Below are positions 45,338 to 55,461 of a stretch of 64,000 bases of DNA, in pieces. The stretch lies in contig NC_080548.1 of NCBI RefSeq assembly GCF_028640845.1, positions 12,844,814 through 12,908,813 of the forward strand, written 5' to 3'. The position numbers and the translations under genes were made by a program. The DNA comes from Ahaetulla prasina (lineage: Eukaryota > Chordata > Lepidosauria > Squamata > Colubridae). Numbering within the stretch: the stretch's first letter is position 1; each line of letters starts with the position of its first letter. A model generated the notes under the pieces. It saw nothing but the letters and a program-made list of their open reading frames with translations, was not told where the DNA came from and made no database searches.

Positions 45338-46255
45338 ACCCATGATGGCGAACCGATGGTACACGTGCCAGAGGTGGCACGCAGAGCTCTCTCTCCTGGC
45401 ACGCGTGCCGTCGCCCAAGGTCAGATCTCCGTGGCGTTTCTTTCGTGAGCTTCTATGTCCCTGCAAACGACGAAACAGAAACTCAAGAAGGAAAAAGATC
45501 TTAGCTCTTGCCGCGCTCCCGGTGTTGGGATGCCCCACCTCCCGCCAGCCAGTTGATCTTCGGGTCTCTGCTGAGCATGTGCGCATGTCCATGCATGCTC
45601 ACAGTCGCACATGACCACTTGTTTGTGCACATGTCCGCATGTTCGCATACATGTCTTCGTGTTCATGCACATATCCATGCATGTGTGCGTTCAGGTGCAC
45701 CTTTCAGTTTGGGCATGCGCGTGCACACAGTTTGGGCATTTGGTGTCTAAAATGTAAATGTTTTACCTTTGATGAAGGTATTTTTTTTCTTTTTCTTTTA
45801 TGTACACTGAGAGCATCTGCACCAAAACAAATTCCTTGTGTGTCTAATCACACTTGGCCAATATAAAATTCTATTCTATTCTATTCTATTCTATTCTATT
45901 CTATTCTATTCTATTCTATTCTATTCTATTCTATTCATGATTCTTGATGAATGTATTTTTTTTCTTCTTATATACACTGAGAGCATATGCACCAAAACAA
46001 ATTCCTTGTGTGTCCAATCAAACTTGGCAAACATAAAATTCTATTCTATTCTATTCTATTCTATTCTATTCTATTCTATTCTATTCTATTCTATTCTATT
46101 CTATTCTATTCATGATTCTTGATGAATGTATTTTTTTTCTTCTTATGTACACTGAGAGCATATGCACCAAAACAAATTCCTTACGCGACCAATCACACTT
46201 GGCCAATAAATTCTATTCTATTATTCTATTCTATTAAAACGTTCACCATCACTGA
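45338..46255. mobile_element. hAT-type element (GTGATGGCGAACC family) holding LINE tails
   Basis: The left end catgatggcgaaccgatggt and right end gttcaccatcactg match the family. The interior (ggcacgcagagctctctctc) recurs at 55930. LINE tails occupy 45763-46243. Confidence 0.7.
45763..46243 (+). mobile_element. Three successive LINE 3' ends, each with an (ATTCT)n tail
   Basis: Three copies of the final 100-odd bases (gtacactgagagcatctgca ... cacttggccaa) each end in (ATTCT)n, at 45868-45937, 46039-46109 and 46212-46235. The second and third start at the same point, catgattcttgatgaatgta. Confidence 0.9.
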
Positions 46256-46737
46256 CTCCCCTATGCCATTCCAGGCAGGTGGCTGTCCAGTCTTTTCTTA
46301 AAAACCTCCAGTGATGAAGCACCTATAACTTCTGAAGGCAAAGCTGTTCCCCTGGTTAATTGGCCTCATTGTTAGGAAGTTTTTCTTGAATTCCAAGTTG
46401 CTTCTTTCCTTGATTAGTTCTCATCCATTGTTTCTTGTCTTGCCTTCTGGTGCTTTGGAAAATAAGTTGAAACCCCCCCCCCATCTTCGTTGTGGCAGCC
46501 CCTCGAATACTGAAATACTGCTATCATGTCACCCCCTCATCCTTCTTTTCTCTAGACCGGCCAAACCCAATTCCTACAACCGTTCCTCATATGTTTTTGT
46601 CTCCAGGCCCTTAAACATCTTATTTGCTCCTCTTTGCACTTTTTCCAAAGCCTCAACATCTTTTTTTTTTTGTTATGTGGTGATCAAAACTGCTAAGTAA
46701 ATGGTTGTAAATCAAGGATTACCTGTACTCTCTAGTA

Positions 46738-46846
46738 CAGGGGTCTCCAACCTTGGCAACTTTAAGACTTGTGGACTTCAACTCCCAGAATTCCTCAGCC
46801 AGCAAAGCTCCATAAGTCTTAAAGTTGCCAAGGTTGGAAACCCCTG
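46738..46846. mobile_element. Hairpin MITE
   Basis: The ends are caggggtctccaaccttggc and the inverse ggaaacccctg. Flanks are ctctagta and ctctggta, an 8-bp duplication with one mismatch. Confidence 0.88.
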
Positions 46847-46989
46847 CTCTGGTACAGTCACCGTCTGAGAGTTCAATTAGGTGGGCATGGATTTGAACTC
46901 AGGTCTTTGCAGTCTGCTTCCAACTCTCTTAACCATAATACCACACCATGGACTTTCATAAGCTGCAAGAAACGGAGGTCCTGGGCTTC

Positions 46990-47350
46990 TGGAGGGATCT
47001 TGTTGGCTCAATAGAATAGAATAGAATAGAATAGAATAGAATAGAATAGAATAGAATAGAATAGAATAGAATAGAATAGAATAGAATAGAATTTTTTATT
47101 GGCCAAGTGTGATTGGACACACAAGAAATTTGTCTTGGTGCATCTGCTCTCAGTGTACATAAAAGAAAAGATGCGTTCATCAAGGTACAACATTTACAAC
47201 ACAATTGATGATCAATATATCAATATAAATCATAAGGATTGCCAGCAACAAGTTATAGTCATACAGTCATAAGTGGAAAGAGATTGGTGATGGGAACTAT
47301 GAAACGATTAATAGTAGTGCAGATTCAGTAAATAGTCTGACAGTGTTGAG
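46990..47350 (-). mobile_element. Snake LINE 3' end, minus strand, with (AGAAT)n
   Basis: This is the mirror image of the other tails: (AGAAT)n at 47011-47093, then attggccaagtgtgattgga, continuing to gttgagggaataa. Confidence 0.9.
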
Positions 47351-47897
47351 GGAATAACGCCATTGGGTTGCTTGTTGAATGACTTTCCTAACTTCCACCA
47401 AGTTCTATTTTTGCTTCCCTTATTGTATGAAACACCTGTATCCATTGCAAGATGCAGCGTGTGAAAATTGTGTCCCTGGAAGTGTCCCAAACCAAAAAAA
47501 TGTGTCCAAAAAGTCCCATTTAGCTCTTGGCTATGAATTTATGGTGAGGGGAATCCCCTGGCAGAGAAATCCTTGCAAAACAGCCGCTGAAGTCTAGGCA
47601 GCTCAATCAACATTGTGTAACGGAATTAAACTCCAGGCCCTTTCTGATATTGCGGTTAAGGCTTTAGACTGGGGAAATCCATGCCAAAGACCACCTTAGC
47701 TGAGGAAGTTTATTGGGAGACCCTGGGCCAGTCATTCTTTCTCAATCCAGCCTACTCACAGGGTTGTCGTTTGGGGAGAAACTGGGTGGGGGGAGTTTGC
47801 AGCTTTTTGCTCCTGCAGGAAATATAAGGTGTGTGGCTCACAATGAATAAATAAAAGCATGCATTCTCTTTAGTTAAAATTTTTTATATGTTTTTAT
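47351..47897. other. Unassigned intron DNA with an old SINE-like stretch
   Basis: Around 47650-47850 there is a degenerate tRNA-SINE-like order (gcggttaaggctttagactg, ccctgggccagtcattcttt). The rest is unrecognised. Confidence 0.35.
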
Positions 47898-48330
47898 CAG
47901 AGGTGGGCGTCACATTATTATTATTATTTATTAAATTTTTATACCGCCCTTCTCCCGAAGGACTCAGGGCGGTGTACAGCCGGAGATAAAATACAAAATA
48001 TATACAATTAAAAACAAATTAAGACATAGCAAAATTATAAAATGGCTAATGATTAAAATTAAATTTAAAATATTTAAAAATATTAATAAAACCCCAATTT
48101 AAAATCAAAATTATTATGCCAGTCCCGCTTGAATAAATAAGTATGTTTTTAGCTCACGACGGAAGGTCCGAACATACTGTAACTGGTTCGCCCAGAACCA
48201 AAAATGTGAGCGCGTGCGTGCGGCATCGAAAAACTGGCGATTATAGGACATGATAGCGCCAGGGTGAGTGTGTGGGCTGTTGGTCAGAACTACCGGTTCG
48301 TTTGAACCAGTCCAAACCAGCCCACCACTG
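47898..48330. mobile_element. hAT-type element holding an L2 3' end
   Basis: The ends cagaggtgggcgtcac and cccaccactg are flanked by perfect gtttttat duplications (47890-47897 and 48331-48338). An L2 3' end on minus (about 47920-48175, gcccttctcccgaaggactc) lies inside. Confidence 0.88.
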
Positions 48331-48356
48331 GTTTTTATTCTTGTTGTACAGTGTTT

Positions 48357-48740
48357 GCAGGTAGTCCTTTACTTACAATATTTGTTTAGTGACCCTCCTA
48401 ACTTACGATGACAACGAAGAAGACAATGACTTGCGTCTGGTTTTCACACTTAATGGCCGTTGCAGCATCCCCTTGGTCACATGATCAAAATTCGGGCACT
48501 TGGCAGGTATTTATGATGGTTGCACTGTCGTGTGATCACTATTTGTAACCTTTCCAGCCGGCTTCTGACAAGCATCAATGAGGGAAGCCAGATTAGCTTA
48601 ACAACCTCATAATTCACTCAACAACTGCAGCTTAACAACTGTGGTGAAACACGTTCTAAAATGTGGCAGAACTCACCTAGCCTTGTTAGCAGTGGAAATT
48701 TTGGGCTCAGGTGTGGTTGTAAGCTGTACCAACTCTGAGC
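48357..48740. mobile_element. Tigger-like element, diverged
   Basis: The left end caggtagtcctttacttaca and interior (atgatcaaaattcgggcact) are clear. The right end is decayed. Confidence 0.65.
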
Positions 48741-48788
48741 CTCTTCATATGAGCCGAGGTATTTGTAAACTTTTAAATTCCCCTACAG

Positions 48789-49340
48789 CAGCGGTTCTCA
48801 ACCTGTGGGTCGCGACCCCGTTGGGGGTCGAATGACGATTTGCCAGCGGTTGCCTAAGACCATCGGAAATATGGAAAGTACACTTGCGAGTCGAAGAATC
48901 GCACTCCAATGGTTGACTCCACAAGCCAGCTGCAGGCTCTTCAAATCGCTAGCCGAATTCGGCTTCAGGCGCGATGAATTAAAAAAGAGAGAAATCTTTG
49001 CTCTGATGTCTCCCTCTCAAGCCAGCTGCAATCACTCCCAATCGCTAGCCTAATCTGGCTTCAGGCGCCATAAACTTAATAGGGGAGGAGTCTCCGCTTT
49101 AATGCCTCCATCCTCAAGGCAATCGCAAGCAGTTCAGATCGCTAGCCAATACGGCTTCAGGCACGATAAATTCAAAAAAACAGTTTGCCGCTTCCCCCCC
49201 CTCTTCTGCAGCTGCTGAGGTGCGCTGAGATCGCTGCCTATCATTTGCACATGCTTGCGGACGATTTTACGGTTGGGGTCGCCACATCGTGGGGAATTGT
49301 ATTAAAGGGGTCGCAGCACTATAAAGGTTGAGAACCACTG
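48789..49340. mobile_element. hAT-Charlie element, SPIN/URR1-like, with internal triplication
   Basis: The left end cagcggttctcaacctgtgg gtcgcgacccc and right end (inverse) cagtggttctcaacctttat match the termini of the SPIN/URR1 group of hAT-Charlie transposons. A perfect ccctacag duplication flanks it (48781-48788 and 49341-49348). The interior contains three imperfect tandem units of roughly 100 bp sharing caagccagctgca, aatcgctagcc and ggcttcaggc. No transposase frame is present. Confidence 0.85.
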
Positions 49341-49539
49341 CCCTACAGAAAGCCGAGTTCCTTCTTCCAAGTTCTAAACTCTCCCATCCTTCTGTGACTT
49401 TGATTTTTTTTTATATACTTCAAAGATTTCCTTTTGGTCTTTAAGCTCAAAGTTATGGCCACCATTGTACATACATGGATGGATGGAAAGTAATCAAGGA
49501 GAGAAGCAACATGGAACTAAGGAGAAATTTCTTTTTCAA

Positions 49540-49660
49540 AAGCCAACTTTCTTTTTCCTTTGAAGACGTTTTGCTTCCCATCCAAGAAGCTTCTTGGAAA
49601 AGCACTTTGAGGACAACCACGACCTGGATGACTTAAAATCTCCACAGACCTTCCAACTCA
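49540..49660 (-). mobile_element. Penelope-like repeat fragment (family 2)
   Basis: On minus, the gaagcttcttggatgggaag motif and AAAACGTC (a mutated GAAACGTC) match the hammerhead-like core at 21408. The CTGA part is lost. Confidence 0.5.
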
Positions 49661-49663
49661 GTT

Positions 49664-49931
49664 TATTCTGTATTTGTTGCTTGTATCCTTACGATTTATA
49701 TTGCTATTACTTCCTGATTGCTTATTTGTACCCTGTGACTATCATTAAGTGTTGTATCTTATGATTCTTGATGAACGTATCTTTTCTTTTAGGTACACTG
49801 AGAGCATCTGCACCAAAGACAAATTCCTTGTGTGTCCAATCACACTTGGCCAATAAAAGTCTATTCTATTCTATTCTATTCTATTCTATTCTATTCTATT
49901 CTATTCTATTCTATTCTATTCTATTCTATTC
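49664..49931 (+). mobile_element. Snake LINE 3' end with (ATTCT)n tail
   Basis: The 3'UTR (tgtatccttacgatttatat to ccaatcacacttggccaata) leads into (ATTCT)n from 49861. Confidence 0.9.
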
Positions 49932-50067
49932 CAGGGGTCTCCAACCTTGGCAACTTTATGACTTGTGGACTTCAACGCCCAGAATTCCTCAGCCAGCATA
50001 AGCTGGCTGAGGAATTCTTGGCATTGAAGTCCACAAGTCATAAAGTTGCCGAGGTTGGAGACCCCTG
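49932..50067. mobile_element. Hairpin MITE inserted inside the (ATTCT)n tail
   Basis: The 136-bp palindrome splits the array. Its duplication is made of the array itself (ttctattc and tcctattc). The array resumes to about 50141. Confidence 0.9.
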
Positions 50068-50141
50068 TCCTATTCTATTCTATTCTATTCTATTCTATTC
50101 TATTCTATTCTATTCTATTCTATTCTATTCTATTCTATTCT

Positions 50142-51123
50142 ACCTCCTATCTTGTTCAAAGAAGGCAGAAGAGACAGTAAAGAAACTCTGTTGGCTAAAA
50201 CAGCCAAGAAGCTACTGAATTCTTTCCCCCTTAGCAGCCACCAGTGCAGTTCCAAAGGAAGACAGCCAGTATTTTCAGATTCTTCCGCCATACACACACA
50301 CACACACACACACAACGCGAGCACGTTGGCTCCTCTTGCCCTTAATGTCCCCTTAAGAAGATCTGTATCGCTACGACATCAAATGGCTGAAATGTTTTCC
50401 ATCTGGAAGGATGGAGATGTATCTGATACGGCAAGCCGTAATAAAAAACATACGGGTCCTTTGGGGCAATGTGGAGACATGGAGAATGCAACATCGGATG
50501 CTGGAAAGATACCTTTCCACAAGAGGAAGGGGGAAAACAGATCTAGATCGACTGTATTTTTGTTCAATCTCCTGGAGATCGATCATAGATTACAGAGGTT
50601 GCCTGGCATCCAGCGGCATAATGAGACCGATGACAAATCGACCCCAATTCTATTTCCCCCCCGACATACTTGCTCCATAAAGTGAGCAAAGATTAAGGAA
50701 ACCTACCTCCCCGCCAAGAAGCCAATGAGATAATTTATAATTTCCAAAAACTCCACGTTCCTCCCTTTTTCCCCCTCTTTCCCCCCTGAGTGGAATTATA
50801 AAACAAAATATCAGGCGATATAATTATGGTGCATTGTGGTGTTGTGCTCTTGCTCTGTCTTTTAAAGAAATCCCAGAATGAGTCGCCAACCCGCTGCAGC
50901 CAAGCAAAACATAATTTTCTTATAGGAATGTGCAAAGTTTTGGATTGGATGCCCCAAAGATATCCGCAGCACAAAGGGGTGTGTGAAAATCACGCCGGGC
51001 TGCATCTTGGCTGCAGATTGGAGGCTTGTTTGTGCCCCTCTGTACTTTGAAGCCACTTCTTTGCACAGGATCCGAAGCGCTAATTTCATTTCTCTTTTCA
51101 TTTTCATTCTAATTTCATTTCTC
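50142..51123. other. Single-copy-looking intron DNA
   Basis: Apart from (AC)n at 50292-50312, no repeat was recognised. The frame at 50152-50685 (plus, 177 codons) crosses that microsatellite and has no known domain. The block 50340-51060 is a candidate conserved non-coding region on the ground of low repeat content only. Confidence 0.4.
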
Positions 51124-51131
51124 ATATGTGG

Positions 51132-51611
51132 CAATGATAGTTAATCTTTTTGGTGTCGAGTGCCCAAAGCACACCGACCCCCCAAAATGCAATGCAAGCG
51201 CCCTCTGCGTATGTACATGCATGCACACGCATGTGCCCTAGCCCCCCTTGCCCTGTTTTGGCTTCTAGCGACACATCCCATTTTGAGCCGGGAAAGCCTC
51301 CTGCACCAACTTGGAAGCCAAAATGGGGCGCGGGGGCGCAGCGCAAAGCCCCCCCCCATGCCCTGTTTTGGGTCTGGAAAGCCTCCTGCACCAACCTGCA
51401 CCCCCGTTCACGTGCCCCACCCCCTGTGCATGTGCACACACGTCCCCCACATGTGCCTCACGCATGCGCGGCAGAGACCCGAAGACCAGCTAGCCGGCGG
51501 GAGGCGCACACACATACGCAGTGGAGCTGGGCTGGGGCGATGGCTGGCATGCCTGCAGAGAGGGCTCTGCGTGCCAGCCGTGGCATGCATGCCATAGGTT
51601 CTCCATCAGGG
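51132..51611. mobile_element. hAT-type element (GTGATGGCGAACC family)
   Basis: The ends caatgatagttaatcttttt and (inverse) ggttctccatcag are flanked by atatgtgg and atatatgg, a likely 8-bp duplication. The interior is GC-rich with repeated gcctcctgcaccaacytg. Confidence 0.7.
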
Positions 51612-51631
51612 ATATATGGAATGGTTTGTAC

Positions 51632-51898
51632 CAGTGGTGGGTTTCAAATTTTTTTACTACCGGTTCTGTGGGTGTGGCTTGGTGGGCGTGGCATGGCTTG
51701 GTGGGCGTGGCTTGGTGGGCGTGGCAGGGGAAAGATACTACAAAATCCCCATTGCCTCTCGATAAGCTGGGACTTGGGAGGCAGAGAATAGATGGGGGCG
51801 GGGCCAGTCAGAATTTTTACTACTGGTTCTCCAAACTACTCCAAATTTCTGCGACCGGTTTTCCAGAACTGGTCAGAACCTGCTGAAACCCACCTCTG
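51632..51898. mobile_element. hAT-type element (GTGGGCGTGGC family)
   Basis: The ends cagtggtgggtttcaaattt and cccacctctg are flanked by gtttgtac and gtttctac (51624-51631 and 51899-51906). It carries four ttggtgggcgtggc units. Confidence 0.85.
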
Positions 51899-51972
51899 GT
51901 TTCTACTAGAATTACTGCCTGCACGTTTTCAGCTAGTCTTTAAATCAGGCTGAAAAGTCTGACCTACTGGTA

Positions 51973-52366
51973 CAAGTAGTCCTGGACTTACGACCACAAT
52001 TGAGCCTAACGTTTCTGTTGCTAAGCGAGATATTTGTTGAGTGTCCCATTTTACGACTTTGCTTGCCACAGCTCTTAAGGTGAATCACTGCAGTTGTTGA
52101 GTTAGTAACATGGTGCGTAGATGAATCCGGCTTCCCCACTCACTTTGCTTGTCAGGAGGTCGCAAAAAGGGGATCAGTGAGCCCGGGACACTGCAATCGT
52201 CATAAATGTGAGTCAGTTGCCAGGCATCTGAATTTTGATCCCGTGACCGTGGGGATGCTGCAACGGTCGTAAGTGTGAAAAATGGTCATGAGCCACTTTT
52301 TTTCAGTGCCATTGTAACTTCAAATAGTCACTAAGCAAACTGTTGTAAGTTGAGGACTACGTGTGT
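51973..52366. mobile_element. Tigger-like element
   Basis: The ends caagtagtcctggacttacg and (inverse) gttgaggactacgtg carry the full interior. Confidence 0.75.
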
Positions 52367-52487
52367 GTGTGTGTCCACATACATGCATACACATACACAC
52401 TGGTACAGTACATAGATAGATAGATAGATAGATGTAGGTTGTGGCATTTTCAGGTCTTTTCCTGTGTAAGGTTGAGAGTATCTTGGT

Positions 52488-52521
52488 GACGTTTCAACGA
52501 GGTCTCACTCATCATCTTCAG
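52488..52521 (-). ncRNA. Hammerhead-like core (family 3), minus copy
   Basis: On minus: CTGAAGA (plus tcttcag, 52515-52521), a gatgag/ctcgtt stem with GU pairs, then GAAACGTC. Confidence 0.4.
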
Positions 52522-52583
52522 GCTGGTGTTCTTCGGCTTCGTACTTCTCGAGGCTCGAGAAGCATGAAGGCGAAGACACCAGC

Positions 52584-52617
52584 CTGAAGATGATGAGTGA
52601 GACCTCATCGAAACGTT
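52584..52617 (+). ncRNA. Hammerhead-like core (family 3), plus copy
   Basis: CTGAAGA (52584-52590), a perfect six-pair gatgag/ctcatc stem, then GAAACGTT (52610-52617). Confidence 0.45.
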
Positions 52618-52754
52618 ACCAAGATACTCTCAACCTTACACGCGAAAAGACCCGAAAATGCCATGACCTACATACCTATACCCATGAAAACCTATGAAAA
52701 CAAATATATATATATTTGACCTACACACAAATACCCGCGAAAACCTCAGAAAAC

Positions 52755-52791
<37 letters not shown>

Positions 52792-52818
52792 TAGATAGAT
52801 AGATAGATAGAGATAGAT

Positions 52819-52870
<52 letters not shown>

Positions 52871-52893
52871 TAGATAGATAGATAGAGATAGAT

Positions 52894-52985
<92 letters not shown>
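52755..52985. repeat. Compound (GATA)n/(GAAA)n microsatellite
   Basis: Alternating blocks of gata and gaaa units fill about 230 bp between two family-3 repeats. Confidence 0.95.
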
Positions 52986-52986
<1 letters not shown>

Positions 52987-53060
52987 TGCAGGTTTTGGCA
53001 TGTTTGGGTCTTTTCCCGTGTAAGAACAAAGAACATAAGAACAAAGCCAAAAACTCCGGC

Positions 53061-53094
53061 CTGAAGATGACGAGTGAGTCCTCATCGAAACGTT
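53061..53094 (+). ncRNA. Hammerhead-like core (family 3), third copy
   Basis: CTGAAGA (53061-53067), a gacgag/ctcatc-like stem, then GAAACGTT (53087-53094), followed by the same gcataaatactctcaacctt flank. Confidence 0.42.
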
Positions 53095-53186
53095 GCATAA
53101 ATACTCTCAACCTTACACGGGAAAAGACCCAAACATACCAAAACCTGCATACATATACCCGTGAAAACCTACGAATGAATATATAT

Positions 53187-53236
53187 ATATATTCATGTAT
53201 GTATGTATGTATGTATGTATGTATGTATGTATGTAT
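53187..53236. repeat. (TA)n/(GTAT)n microsatellite
   Basis: Tetranucleotide gtat units follow a short at-run. Confidence 0.9.
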
Positions 53237-53252
53237 ACATGTGTGTGTGTAT

Positions 53253-53672
53253 ACAGGTACTGTCCTTGATTTACAGTCATTCGTTCAGTGACCATTCAAA
53301 GTCACAACAGCACTGAAAAAGGGTCTTGTGACCGATCCTCACACTTATGACCTTCACAGCAGCCTCACAGGTGCACAGCATCCTCAAAATTCAGGTGCTT
53401 GAAAACCGGCATGGATTGACGATGGCGGCAGCATCCCAGGGTCATGTGACCACCATTTGCAATCTTCCCAACTGGTTTCTGACAAGGAAAATCAAGGTGG
53501 GGGTGAGGGGGCGGGAGAAGCAGGGTTTGCTTAACAACGTCATGATTTAATTAGCAACTGCAGCAATTTGCTTAACAACCAGGGTGGCCAAAAAGGGCCA
53601 TCAGATTGGCTGTGACTCCCTTAGCAACCTTCCGTTGTCCTAACTGTGTCAGTAAGTCAAGGACTAGCTATA
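53253..53672. mobile_element. Tigger-like element, diverged
   Basis: The left end acaggtactgtccttgattt and right end aagtcaaggactagct carry the family interior. Confidence 0.65.
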
Positions 53673-54129
53673 TATGTATAATTTCCCGTGAGATAATCCG
53701 GCCTGTGATACTGAGGTCTGACAAGAGGTTTTTATTGATCAAAATAATTCAAGAAGCAGCATTCAGGAAGCCTTGCCTCCCCCAGATAAATAGTCTGGGC
53801 TGAAAAGGAGGGGAAGGGAAGGAGGAGGAAAAAAAATGCCTAAGGAATTTCATAAGGACAAACTGATCAAAAGACTGAGCTATCAACATCATAGATACTG
53901 GGGGTTGGGGAGGCGGGAGAGTAAATTCTGTAAAGTTTCTTCAGAGGAGAGAGGCTGTAGGCGGATCTGCTTCTTGTTACCACAATCAGCTTATCCAGAT
54001 TCATTAATAAGGCAAATGAAGGAAGGAAATTAATTTCTTTAGCTGCATCTGTATTTAATCTATAGCAAACATCTTGTACCTCTAATATATTATTTGCTTC
54101 TCCAGTGGTTGTTTTAGGACTGGCTGAAG
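53673..54129. other. Unassigned intron DNA
   Basis: No repeat or gene was recognised. Confidence 0.4.
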
Positions 54130-54600
54130 AAGGATCCTTTCCTTTCCTTTCCTTTCCTTTCCTTTCCTTTCCTTTCCTTTCCTTTCCTTTCCTTTCCTTT
54201 CCTTCTTCCTCCCCTTTTCCTTCCTTCCATCCCCCTCCCTTTATTTTCCTTTCTTCCCCTCCTTTTCTTTTTTTCCCTTCATTTCCTTCCTCGTCCCTCC
54301 CCCTCCCTCCCTTTCTTTTCCTCCTTCCCTCCCTTTCTTTTCCTCCCTCCCTCCCTTCCCTTCCCTTCTTCCTCCCCTTTTCCTTCCTTCTTCCTCCCCT
54401 TTTCCTTCCTTCCTTCCTTCCTTCCCCCACCCTTTATTTTCCTTCCTTCCCCTCCTTTTCTTTTTCTTCCTTCATTTCCTTCCCTGTACCTCCCCTCCCC
54501 TTCCTTTCTTTTCCTCCTTTCTTCCCTCCCTTCCTGTTCCCTTCCTTTTTCCTCCCTCCCTCCCTCCCTTCCTCATTTTCTTTTCCCTCCTTCCAATTAA
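54130..54600. repeat. 470-bp polypyrimidine tract (CCTTT)n and variants
   Basis: The plus strand is almost purely C and T, beginning with a regular (CCTTT)n block at 54137-54203 and then irregular ccttcc/tccctc units. Open frames through it are low-complexity artefacts. Confidence 0.95.
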
Positions 54601-55244
54601 AGGAAGGAAGCAATATGATGACTGAGAACTTCATCAACTTATCTCTTCCCTACAATTTTCAGCTGCTTTTAGAAAAAGTGCAGTTCCATCAGAAAGAATT
54701 GTCTACCCCATCAATAACAAGGTTTTTAATATTTTTCTTTTGGTGCCCTGTTTCCCAAGTGGTCTGATTTCCTTGGCTATACAGACGCCTTCAAATGCTC
54801 CATGCCTGCCTCTATTTAAACCACAAAGTGTTTGGAGGTCCTGAACAGACACCCCCCCCAACCACACACACACACACACTCACCCCTCCCCCTAGGCTTT
54901 CTTGTTCACCCAAATCATGTGGGATGCACAAAATGTGTTTGGTTTGGGAAGGATAGGAGAACTTCACTGCAATTGTAAAGTGAGCAGCTGATCCACTCTG
55001 CAAGCGGTTGGCTCTGGCTGCTGGAAAGAGATGGTTCTTTTAGCCAGGAGGGCATTTGTGTGCAGTTCCAGAGGAATGTAAATTGCAGAAGACACCCTGT
55101 CTCCTCCCGTGGAACATGTCCACCACAGAGATCTCATTATCCACATGTTGAATGCGGGCCCATTCATACCATTTGAACATGGAAATTGGTTTCTGCACAC
55201 CAAATCATTTCTTTAAGGTCCTTCTGCTTTCTGGGTGGGATGGA
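54601..55244. other. Single-copy-looking intron DNA
   Basis: No repeat was recognised between the two purine/pyrimidine tracts, except short CA-runs at 54864-54885. It is a candidate conserved non-coding block. Confidence 0.4.
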
Positions 55245-55461
55245 TGGATGAAAGGAAGGAAGGAAGGAAGGAAGGAAGGAAAAAGAAGATAAAATCAACA
55301 GCATTGCTTGTTGTGAATTTAATTCTATGGAGAGACGAAAGGGGAGGGGAGGAGGAGGAGGAGTGGGGAGGGAGGAGGAGAGGAGGAGGAGAGGAGGAGG
55401 GAGGAGGAGGAGGAGAGGAGGAGAGGAGGAGGAGGGAGGAGAGGAGAGGAGAGGAGAGGAA
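55245..55461. repeat. Polypurine tracts (GGAA)n and (GGA)n
   Basis: (GGAA)n at 55252-55280 and (GGA)n-rich DNA at 55334-55461 are separated by about 50 bp of mixed sequence. Confidence 0.9.

Larger units (their letters stand above)
45120..46700 (-). mobile_element. CR1 LINE 3' part with three levels of insertion
   Basis: CR1 wording (agctggaagggaccttggag) is interrupted by a hairpin MITE (45162-45296), resumes to about 45337, is interrupted by a hAT-type element, and resumes at about 46256 (ctcccctatgccattccagg) to about 46660. Confidence 0.8.
52430..52740. mobile_element. Penelope-like palindromic repeat (family 3)
   Basis: An inverted repeat of about 90 bp per arm (gtgtaaggttgagagtatct, cactcatcatcttcaggctg and their inverses) meets near 52552. 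It ends in direct motifs (cctacatacctatacccatg) repeated at 53125-53165. Confidence 0.55.

Noticed and set aside
50152..50685. 177-codon plus-strand frame as a gene
   Set aside because: It crosses an (AC)n microsatellite, is antisense to RUNX3 within an intron, and has no domain or splice context.
52636..53110. Frames with repeated SIYL/SFFL residues on minus
   Set aside because: They are translations of the GATA/GAAA microsatellite.
54105..54767. 220-codon frame of F, P, S and L residues
   Set aside because: It is a translation of a polypyrimidine tract, and the opposite strand is equally open with K, E, R and G.
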